A stretch of 64,000 bases of DNA from Crocosphaera chwakensis CCY0110 (GTDB lineage: Bacteria > Cyanobacteriota > Cyanobacteriia > Cyanobacteriales > Microcystaceae): NCBI RefSeq assembly GCF_000169335.1, contig NZ_AAXW01000020.1, positions 17,956 through 81,955 on the forward strand. Direction: 5' to 3'. The position numbers were made by a program, and so were the translations under genes. Of this stretch, positions 1-6,794 are shown in pieces. The notes beneath the pieces are model-generated. The model was given only the letters and a program-made list of their open reading frames with translations. It was not told the DNA's origin and did no database searches. Within the stretch, counting starts at the first letter, position 1. Every line of letters begins with the position of its first letter.

Positions 1-1317
1 TTCCCCAATTAATACGGTTCTAGGATCAACTACCCTGTCTCGAAAACTCGCTACAACGGCGATCGCTACCCCTAAATCAGCAGCCGGTTCTTCTACCCCT
101 AAACCCCCGGCAGAAGCCACATAAGCGTCTAATTTGGATAACGGTATCCCTACCCGTTTCTCCAACACGGCTAAAATCTGTTGTAAGCGACTATATTCCA
201 CTCCCGTAGTAGAGCGACGAGGAGACGCATAGCTGGTGGGACTCACTAACGCTTGTAACTCCACCACAATAGGACGAGTTCCTTCGCAAGCGACAACGGT
301 TGCCGTTCCAGGAACAAACTCATCTCGGTTGCCTAAGAATAATTCTGAGGGGTTCTCTACTTCCACTAACCCATGTTCAGCCATTTCAAAAATACCGATT
401 TCATGGGTTGCTCCAAAACGATTTTTAACTGATCGCAACAGACGATGGGAAGCATAGCGATCGCCTTCAAAATAGAGTACCGTATCCACTAAATGTTCTA
501 AAACTCTTGGCCCTGCGATCGCCCCTTCTTTGGTAACATGACCAACGATAAACAGAGTGATATTGTCCCGTTTCGCTACTTGCATCAAAGCGGAGGTACA
601 TTCTCTAACTTGGGCAACTGAACCCGGCGCAGAAGTCAACGCAGCAAAGTATAAGGTTTGAATACTATCGATAATGGCCACTTGAGGTTGTAAGGATTCT
701 AATTCTCGTAAAATCTCTTCTAAGTCCGTTTCTGGGAGAATGAAAAGGTTAGCCTTATCTAAGTCCTTCTCTTTCTTTTTAGCAACTTTGCCATTGCCAT
801 TTTTGCCATTACTGTCTGCTTTTTTAGCTTCATTCACACTACTGGCTTCTGCTACTCCTAAACGAGAAGCCCTTAACTTAATTTGTTGGCCTGATTCTTC
901 AGCCGAAACATATAAAATACGGGGTAATCTTTGGGATAATTGGTTAGCGGTTTGTAATAATAATGTAGATTTACCAATGCCAGGATCTCCCCCAATTAAA
1001 ACCAAAGATCCAGGAACCACACCACCCCCTAACACTCGGTCTAATTCCCCATAACCGGATTGAAAACGAGCTTGTTCTTCTTCGGTAATATCATTAAAAG
1101 AGACAGAAATACGAGGTTTTGGGGCAACATTGGCACGATGATCTGTTCTGCCGTTAGATTGCCAGCCACCTCTGGCGACTCCCACAGGAGAATTCGAGGT
1201 GCTAACCATTTGTTCTTCTAGGGTTCCATAGGACTGACAAGCTTCGCACTTACCAAACCATTGAACCGATTCTGCACCACAAGCACTACAAATGTAGATA
1301 GTTCGTGTTTTAGCCAT
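1..1317 (-). CDS. radA: DNA repair protein RadA (C-terminus beyond window)
   Basis: RadA/Sms is a RecA-like ATPase that helps branch migration and processing of recombination intermediates. The frame opens with ATG at 1317 and is still open at base 1, giving about 439 residues, so only the extreme C-terminal end is missing. A four-cysteine zinc finger is present (C10, C13, C24, C27). A Walker A motif of the type GDPGIGKST is encoded near 966-990, and the RadA-specific KNRFG motif near 414-430. The Lon-like C-terminal domain follows. Between the Walker A region and the Walker B region there is a lysine/asparagine-rich insert (about 770-840), which I regard as a linker. It is divergent from rpaB, with a 247-base gap. 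Identification is from motifs and is secure. Confidence 0.96.
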   Translation of the reverse strand, partial: MAKTRTIYICSACGAESVQWFGKCEACQSYGTLEEQMVSTSNSPVGVARGGWQSNGRTDHRANVAPKPRISVSFNDITEEEQARFQSGYGELDRVLGGGVVPGSLVLIGGDPGIGKSTLLLQTANQLSQRLPRILYVSAEESGQQIKLRASRLGVAEASSVNEAKKADSNGKNGNGKVAKKKEKDLDKANLFILPETDLEEILRELESLQPQVAIIDSIQTLYFAALTSAPGSVAQVRECTSALMQVAKRDNITLFIVGHVTKEGAIAGPRVLEHLVDTVLYFEGDRYASHRLLRSVKNRFGATHEIGIFEMAEHGLVEVENPSELFLGNRDEFVPGTATVVACEGTRPIVVELQALVSPTSYASPRRSTTGVEYSRLQQILAVLEKRVGIPLSKLDAYVASAGGLGVEEPAADLGVAIAVVASFRDRVVDPRTVLIGE

Positions 1318-1564
1318 AATGAAATTTAAAGAAACGTTAAAAAAATTAAAAAAATACTGGATTTCAACAAAAAGACCCTAGAAAATGATAAGGAGTATTA
1401 AGAGGATAACCCGCCTTAAACTCAGATTATGTTTAGATTCTAAAGCAAGAATTGAGGCTTAAGGATAGCAAAAAAGGGATATTCTGGATCTTAGGAAGAT
1501 CAATGGGAAACCATTTAACTTAAAGATTAGCAATTTTACTTAGTATTAGGGAGCTTGGCCAAAA

Positions 1565-2296
1565 TTGGAAACACATAAAGAGAAAATTTTAGTCGTTGAT
1601 GACGAAGCTAGTATTCGTCGCATTCTAGAAACCCGTCTTTCTATGATTGGCTATGATGTGGTTACCGCAGCCGACGGAGAGGAAGCGTTAGACATCTTTC
1701 ATGAAGCCATTCCCGACTTAGTGGTATTAGACGTGATGATGCCTAAGTTAGACGGTTATGGAGTTTGTCAAGAGTTACGCAAAGAATCAGACATTCCTAT
1801 TATTATGTTAACCGCTTTAGGAGATGTAGCCGATCGCATTACAGGGTTAGAATTAGGGGCTGATGATTATGTGGTCAAACCTTTTTCTCCCAAAGAATTA
1901 GAAGCGAGAATTCGTTCAGTTCTTAGACGAGTTGAAAAAAATGGCGCACCGGGTATTCCCAGTTCTGGAGTTATTTCCATTGCCTCGATTAAAATTGATA
2001 CCAATAAACGGCAAGTTTATAAAGGCGATGAACGCATTCGTTTGACGGGGATGGAATTTAGTTTATTAGAGTTACTCGTCAGTCGTTCAGGGGAACCCTT
2101 TTCCCGTTCTGAAATTTTACAAGAAGTTTGGGGCTATACTCCGGAACGTCATGTGGATACTAGAGTAGTGGATGTGCATATATCTCGTTTAAGAGCAAAA
2201 TTGGAAGATGATCCGAGTAATCCTGAATTAATTTTGACTGCTAGGGGAACAGGCTATTTATTTCAACGCATTTTAGAACCAGGAGAAGAACCTTAA
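1565..2296 (+). CDS. rpaB: OmpR-type response regulator RpaB (Ycf27)
   Basis: The 243-residue protein has a receiver domain (about 7-120) with acidic pocket D12/D13, phospho-acceptor D56 and the KPF lysine motif. An OmpR/PhoB winged-helix DNA-binding domain follows (about 145-238). The sequence reads as the cyanobacterial RpaB/Ycf27 type, an essential regulator that binds HLR1 direct repeats and acts with the kinase NblS in high-light and redox control; that role is family knowledge. The start is TTG at 1565; no ATG lies before the receiver's first strand, so TTG is the best start. It is followed by a perfect hairpin at 2307-2327 and is probably monocistronic. RpaA is the main alternative, but the tail sequence fits RpaB better. 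Confidence 0.92.
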   Translation: METHKEKILVVDDEASIRRILETRLSMIGYDVVTAADGEEALDIFHEAIPDLVVLDVMMPKLDGYGVCQELRKESDIPIIMLTALGDVADRITGLELGADDYVVKPFSPKELEARIRSVLRRVEKNGAPGIPSSGVISIASIKIDTNKRQVYKGDERIRLTGMEFSLLELLVSRSGEPFSRSEILQEVWGYTPERHVDTRVVDVHISRLRAKLEDDPSNPELILTARGTGYLFQRILEPGEEP

Positions 2297-2302
2297 TTAT
2301 GA

Positions 2303-2330
2303 TTAGGGGTTTAATCGGATTAAACCCTAA
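2303..2330 (+). terminator. Hairpin terminator after rpaB
   Basis: A 9-bp perfect stem (GGGTTTAAT at 2307-2315 with ATTAAACCC at 2319-2327) closes a 3-base loop, just after the rpaB stop codon. There is no long T run, so it may act as a 3'-end stabiliser as well as a terminator. Confidence 0.6.
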
Positions 2331-2542
2331 AATCACACGAATCAAACTGTTCCCTATTCCACTTCGACTAAGCTCATTGTAAACCTATTCCCTGTTCCCA
2401 AAAACTAAAAAATTCGAGACCTAACCAGTATGGAAATGACGCTCTAAAAGTGAAGAAAGTAAAAACAAAAACAGTCTCTTTTGCTGAGTCTAGTACAATA
2501 GAATTCAAAATATAATTATTGGATAACCAACCAAGAAAGCTT

Positions 2543-4042
2543 ATGTGTGGGATTGCTGGGATTTGGGGAAAAACCAGTCAGGGTAATATTGAGGCGATGA
2601 TGGAAAGTCTAGTTCATCGTGGACCAGATGCAAAAGGAATTTTTGTGGTTCCTGATGGCTCAGGAATTTTAGGCCATCAAAGACTCAGTATTATGGATGT
2701 TGAAGGAGGGGATCAACCCATTTATGGAGATGAGAAAAAAGCAATTATCGGTAATGGAGAAATTTACAATTATCCTCAACTTTTTTCAGATTTAGAGTCA
2801 AAATATCAATTCGTTACGAAAAGCGATACCGAAGCAATTTTACATTTATATGACGACAAAAATATAACCGCTATCCCTGAATTGGATGGGATGTTTAGTT
2901 TTGCCATTATTGATAATAATAAATTTATTGCTGCTCGTGATCCCATTGGCATTAAGCCTTTATATTACAGTGAAAAAGATGGTAATTTTTGGTTTGCTTC
3001 AGAACTAAAAGCCATTACTAAATTTTGCGAAGAGGTAAAAGAATTTCCCCCCGGCACTTTCTTCTCTTCAGAAACGGGATTTTCAACTTATTATAAGTTA
3101 CCTGATATTCCCCCAGAAATGGATGCTAATGTCGATGATATTGTTAAAGAAATTCAGGAAACTGTAGAAGCTTCAGTTGTTAAAAGGTTGATGGCTGATG
3201 TACCATTAGGGGCATTTCTTTCGGGAGGATTAGATAGTAGTATTATTGCAGCGATCGCTAAAAAACATAAATCTGAATTACATACGTTTTCTGTAGGAGT
3301 AGAAGGGAGTAAAGATATTAAAGCAGCCCGTTTTGTTTCGGATTATTTAGGAACTATTCACCATGAATATTTAATCACACCCTCTGAAGCGATCGCGAAA
3401 CTTCCTGAGATTATTTATGCCCTAGAATCCTTTGATCAAGATTTAGTTAGAAGTGCGATCCCCTGTTATTTTACCTCTCGTTTAGCAGCCCAATATGTGA
3501 AAGTGATTCTCACAGGAGAAGGGGCTGACGAACTATTTGCTGGCTATACTTACTATAAAGATATTCCTAGTGATGATATTTTACACACAGAATTAAGGCG
3601 ATCAGTTTCTAGTTTACATAATATTAATTTGCAACGGGTTGATCGCTTAACGATGGCTCATTCTATTGAGGGAAGAGTGCCATTTTTAGACTTGAAAATG
3701 ATTGAATTAGGTCAAAAAATTCCAGCGCATCTTAAACTGAGAGGTAATCCACCCATAGAAAAATGGATTTTAAGAAAAGCCTTTGAAGATATTCTGCCCG
3801 ATGAAATTGTTTGGCGCAAAAAAGAACAATTTGACGAAGGCAGTGGCACGGTGGATCTATTAGTGGATACTTTAAAAGATGTGATGAGTGAAGAACAGGC
3901 ACAAGCTTATCAAAAAGAACATAACCATGTTAATTTGCGATCGGCAGAAGAATGTTACTATCATCAAATTTTCATGGAGGTGTTTGACAACCCTACAGCT
4001 ATCTTAAATAATGTTGCCCGTTGGGCAGAACGTCCAATTTAA
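2543..4042 (+). CDS. asnB: Asparagine synthetase (glutamine-hydrolysing)
   Basis: AsnB transfers glutamine amide nitrogen to aspartate using ATP. The longest frame opens at TTG 2519, but I place the start at ATG 2543, because class II glutaminase domains need cysteine directly after the initiator Met (here Met-Cys-Gly-Ile-Ala). The N-terminal amidotransferase domain spans about 1-190 and includes the RGPD motif. The synthetase domain carries the pyrophosphate loop SGGLDSS and the GEGADELF motif. At 499 residues it is somewhat short of the roughly 550-660 residues of many bacterial AsnB proteins, but both active sites look intact. The following gene starts 24 bases after the stop. Confidence 0.93.
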   Translation: MCGIAGIWGKTSQGNIEAMMESLVHRGPDAKGIFVVPDGSGILGHQRLSIMDVEGGDQPIYGDEKKAIIGNGEIYNYPQLFSDLESKYQFVTKSDTEAILHLYDDKNITAIPELDGMFSFAIIDNNKFIAARDPIGIKPLYYSEKDGNFWFASELKAITKFCEEVKEFPPGTFFSSETGFSTYYKLPDIPPEMDANVDDIVKEIQETVEASVVKRLMADVPLGAFLSGGLDSSIIAAIAKKHKSELHTFSVGVEGSKDIKAARFVSDYLGTIHHEYLITPSEAIAKLPEIIYALESFDQDLVRSAIPCYFTSRLAAQYVKVILTGEGADELFAGYTYYKDIPSDDILHTELRRSVSSLHNINLQRVDRLTMAHSIEGRVPFLDLKMIELGQKIPAHLKLRGNPPIEKWILRKAFEDILPDEIVWRKKEQFDEGSGTVDLLVDTLKDVMSEEQAQAYQKEHNHVNLRSAEECYYHQIFMEVFDNPTAILNNVARWAERPI

Positions 4043-4065
4043 AGCTAAGTCAGATAACCCTTTTT

Positions 4066-4407
4066 ATGACTTCAGCAACACGGTTTGAATTTTCTTGGGC
4101 TAAAGCTGAATATCTCCTGACCTATAAAACCAGCCAAGGCGTTGGGGGTGACAAACAAAGCTTTTGGCGGATTTACATGGGTTTTGAATCAGCCGAGGCA
4201 ATTCGAGAGGCTATTTTGTCAAAGGTTTCTCCTCTCATGTTACAATTCCAAGGACAAAATAATTTTGGTTATCTGTATCGCACTTATGTCAGAATTACGG
4301 GGCTTCATGGATTATCGCGACGAATCCGTACTGTTTGGATTATACGATTCAATGAAGATATAGCCAGGTTTGTCACCGCAGTCCCTGATTCTTTAGGAGG
4401 ATTATAA
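4066..4407 (+). CDS. DUF6883-like small protein, possible toxin of a TA-like pair
   Basis: This is a 113-residue protein starting at ATG 4066; the frame is open from 4021, but that stretch overlaps the end of asnB. The layout (N-terminal KAEYLLTYKT, a central GF segment, an ITG turn, and a C-terminal RTVWIIRF followed by a TAVP segment) matches my recollection of the DUF6883 family. Many members sit beside small antitoxin-like genes. It ends two bases before the start of the DUF4926-like gene, so the two are surely co-translated. The toxin role is inference from this pairing only; no catalytic residue can be pointed to. Confidence 0.7.
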   Translation: MTSATRFEFSWAKAEYLLTYKTSQGVGGDKQSFWRIYMGFESAEAIREAILSKVSPLMLQFQGQNNFGYLYRTYVRITGLHGLSRRIRTVWIIRFNEDIARFVTAVPDSLGGL

Positions 4408-4409
4408 TT

Positions 4410-4799
4410 ATGCCTTACAAACTTTTTGATTCAGTCAAATTAAAAGAAGGTGTTTCCTTGAGCGATGGAAGAATAGCACCTGTGGGAACTCTGGGTACAA
4501 TTGTTGAAGTGTTTAATGAAGGAGAAGCTTATTTAGTCGAGTTATTTGGTCGATGGGTTAAATATAATGAGTCAGAAAATTTTGTATCAGTTGCTTTCCA
4601 AGAGAAGGAGTCTTTCATGGAAACCATTGGAGTTGAGACAGTTTATCCTCACCAATTAGAATTAGTTCAAAAAGCGTCAGAAATGATAAGTGTTCGAGGA
4701 CATTTGTTAAGTTTGCTTGATGAGTTATCCGACGAAAAAGTAGTAGAAGTTCGGGATTTTGCTGAGTTTTTACAGCAGAAGCAGGTAAAAGAATTTTAA
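4410..4799 (+). CDS. DUF4926-like protein with a DUF2281-like tail, possible antitoxin
   Basis: The 129-residue protein has two parts. Residues about 1-90 form a small beta-rich domain (LFDSVKLKEG, then VGTLGTIVEVF and AYLVELF) that resembles DUF4926. Residues about 95-127 read LLSLLDELSDEKVVEVRDFAEFL, which is like the short helical DUF2281 element found in many cyanobacterial antitoxins. The start lies two bases after the stop of the DUF6883-like gene. The fusion of a DUF4926-type fold with a DUF2281-type helix is what makes me suspect an antitoxin; no experiment is implied. Family names are from memory of the motifs. Confidence 0.68.
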   Translation: MPYKLFDSVKLKEGVSLSDGRIAPVGTLGTIVEVFNEGEAYLVELFGRWVKYNESENFVSVAFQEKESFMETIGVETVYPHQLELVQKASEMISVRGHLLSLLDELSDEKVVEVRDFAEFLQQKQVKEF

Positions 4800-4858
4800 T
4801 CTTCTATTCAGATATAGTATTCGGATATGATTAAATCTAGCGCTAGGTTATTACTATT

Positions 4859-5323
4859 ATGATGTACGTTCGTGTTGCAAAAGCTGCTTATCTGTTAGGT
4901 ATTTCCCGTCAACGGGTACAACAGTTATTATATGCAGGGAGAATCAAAGGAGCGTTTAAAGAGGGGCGATTTTGGCAAATTCCGTTCCTAGAGCATGATA
5001 TGCCCCAAGTTATACCAACAGAACGAGGTCGTAAGGGAACCTGGCGCAAGCGTCCCCAAAGAGCTACCACTTATATTCATGTGAATAGTAATAGAATTCG
5101 AGATAATCATCATAAAGCGGAAAGAGAGCCTGTTATTTGTGTGAGGGAAGGTATAAAAGAACGATATTGCGACAAAGTTGAGATTTTAGGAGGTTTATGT
5201 ACAGTGGTGTATAGTCCTGACCATCCGAAACCCTGTGGGGCGACGGTTTGGGTAGAAGTCAATCCAGAGATTTTGCGAAGGATAGAATTATCTAATCCTT
5301 TGGCGACTCAATGTTTTGGGTAA
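4859..5323 (+). CDS. Small HTH (excisionase/MerR-like) protein
   Basis: This 154-residue protein has an N-terminal helix-turn-helix (about 4-40: VAKAAYLLGISRQRVQQLL, then a GRIKGAF wing), as in excisionase/MerR-type DNA-binding proteins. A basic stretch rich in Arg/Lys follows (about 55-70). The C-terminal half has no family I recognise. Two adjacent ATG codons (4859 and 4862) could start it. It stands alone between two TA-like modules and may regulate one of them or be left over from a mobile element. Confidence 0.65.
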   Translation: MMYVRVAKAAYLLGISRQRVQQLLYAGRIKGAFKEGRFWQIPFLEHDMPQVIPTERGRKGTWRKRPQRATTYIHVNSNRIRDNHHKAEREPVICVREGIKERYCDKVEILGGLCTVVYSPDHPKPCGATVWVEVNPEILRRIELSNPLATQCFG

Positions 5324-5359
5324 AAACTAATTCTTTTTATTCGTTAAAACTATATTAGT

Positions 5360-5590
5360 TTAAGCAACATATCGAATAATTTCGACTTCACTCCCTTTGT
5401 TAACTGCATCTTCAGCTTTTGTTAAAACTGTTTCTGTGACTAACTCACTTAAATAATATTCACCACAATTTTCGCAAACATCTGCCGGAACTTGTTTTAA
5501 AATGATAATACAGTTATCTCTTTCTAATGTTACGGTAACAAATCCTGGTTTAGTTTTTCCGTGTTTACAAATTACACATTCCATAATCAT
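5360..5590 (-). CDS. YgiT/MqsA-type zinc-finger antitoxin
   Basis: The 76-residue protein carries two Cys-x-x-Cys knuckles (CVIC near the N-terminus and CENC near residue 40). This is the zinc-finger layout of YgiT/MqsA-type antitoxin N-domains. The C-terminal segment (VTETVLTKAEDAV) is short and has no full HTH, as is usual when the partner is a DUF4258 protein. Its ATG overlaps the last base of the stop codon that would end the intact DUF4258 gene (TAATG at 5592-5588), showing that the two genes were translationally coupled. The partner toxin is now interrupted. Confidence 0.85.
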   Translation of the reverse strand: MIMECVICKHGKTKPGFVTVTLERDNCIIILKQVPADVCENCGEYYLSELVTETVLTKAEDAVNKGSEVEIIRYVA

Positions 5591-5904
5591 TATCTCCGTT
5601 TTCTAAAATTATTAGTCCATAATTGATGATCAGGAATATAAGCAGTGACTATATATCCTATTTTTTAAACTTTATCATAAGACAAAACGACATGAATTGG
5701 TTTGCAGTTAATGAAATCTAGAATTAAATAACTAGGAAAGGGACTATCATTAGGTTTTTCTTCAATAACTTCTCCATAATTAATAGCAGTTTTCACGTCT
5801 TGTTTAGTAATCCGTCGAAAAAACATTTGTTGAATAGCATGACTCGAAAAAAACAAATTTTCGTACTTCAAATTTTGACTTATTAAACTAATACCAATTC
5901 TCAA
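5590..5904 (-). pseudogene. DUF4258 toxin gene interrupted by an in-frame stop
   Basis: The frame opens at TTG 5904 and shows the DUF4258 pattern: FSSHAIQQMFFRRIT, then DVKTAINYGEVIEE, then PSYLILDF and PIHVVLSYD. It then meets TAA at 5667-5665. Reading on in the same frame gives KIGYIVTAYIPDHQLW and ends in FRKRR with TAA at 5592-5590. That is the expected DUF4258 C-terminus (ivTvY.Pd..W...FRkR). No frameshift is needed, so a single nonsense codon is the likely lesion. The shortened 79-residue product lacks the final strand of the fold. A sequencing error is possible. If translated, the truncated product could still bind the antitoxin. Confidence 0.8.
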
Positions 5905-6097
5905 AAGTAACTGGATACTTAAATAGTCATTGTGAGGGGTAATATAAACTGTAAGCTTTCACTTTTACTAAAAATACCCCGAAGTAACCTTACTCGCTAT
6001 TTCTGAGAACTGGTGTCATTTATTTTCGTAAAATTCGTAAAAATAGAATAACTATATTTTATGTTACAATAGACAAAAATCTAGTGTAAAAAAATCA

Positions 6098-6313
6098 ATG
6101 AAAAGATTAGAAATTGAACTAGACGAAAAAACCTACGAGAAGATTGAACAATTAGCAAAAACCCATCATTGTAAAGTTTCTGACTTAATTAAAGCGATGG
6201 TTGAACAATTAACTCAACCCGAAATAATGAATGATTCATCAATTGGAAAGTGGTCAAATGATGCTGAACTTGTTGACGAAATTATGGCAGAAATTGTTCA
6301 TAATAGAATCTAA
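6098..6313 (+). CDS. VapB-like antitoxin
   Basis: This is a 71-residue, acidic-tailed protein. The N-terminal part (KRLEIELDEKTYEKIEQLAK, then KVSDLIKAMVEQL) has a ribbon-helix-helix layout with a strand followed by two helices, typical of type II antitoxins that bind their own promoter. It starts at ATG 6098 and ends 13 bases before the likely start of the PIN-domain toxin. The pairing with a downstream PIN gene is the main evidence for its role; the RHH reading is by pattern. Confidence 0.82.
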   Translation: MKRLEIELDEKTYEKIEQLAKTHHCKVSDLIKAMVEQLTQPEIMNDSSIGKWSNDAELVDEIMAEIVHNRI

Positions 6314-6326
6314 AAAGTGATTGTTT

Positions 6327-6752
6327 ATGAGTCAAAAATGTTTACTAGATACAGATATATTTTCAGAAATTAGGAAAGGTAAAAATATTAATGTCATTAC
6401 ACAAGCTATTGCTTATAAAACAATCTTTAAAAAATATACTATCTCAGTAATCACCGTTTCGGAAATTATTAAGGGATGGAAAAAAATTAATCGAGATGAT
6501 CGGGTTAGAGAATTTTTACAAGATTTAGAACAAATAGAAATATTACCCGTAGACCTAAAAAGTGCTGAATTATTAGGCTTGATTAATGCAGAATTAGAAA
6601 AGAATGGTCAACCGATTGGATTAGCTGATGTATTAATAGCCTCAATTGCTATATCCAATAACTTAATTTTGGTTACTAACAATACTAAACATTATAAAAA
6701 AATTCAATTATTAGGCTATCCTTTAAGAATAATCAATTGGAAATATATTTAG
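6327..6752 (+). CDS. VapC-like PIN-domain ribonuclease toxin
   Basis: PIN-domain toxins cut RNA with a cluster of acidic residues. This protein has the first Asp pair in CLLDTDIFSEI, a Glu in VSEIIKGW, the third acidic position in GLADVLIASIA, and the final TNNTKHY segment (T-N-x-x-H/D-F type). The frame is open from TTG 6321, but ATG 6327 gives the standard N-terminus directly before the first beta strand, so I use 6327 (141 residues). It forms an operon with the VapB-like antitoxin. All four PIN motifs appear present, so the toxin is probably active. Confidence 0.88.
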   Translation: MSQKCLLDTDIFSEIRKGKNINVITQAIAYKTIFKKYTISVITVSEIIKGWKKINRDDRVREFLQDLEQIEILPVDLKSAELLGLINAELEKNGQPIGLADVLIASIAISNNLILVTNNTKHYKKIQLLGYPLRIINWKYI

Positions 6753-6794
6753 ATAGTTCTATTAAGCATAAATTTGTTCATAATTTACCATAAT

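Noticed and set aside
740..1054. Plus-strand ORF over radA
   Set aside because: Antisense shadow of radA, whose Walker A and zinc finger motifs are clear on the minus strand.
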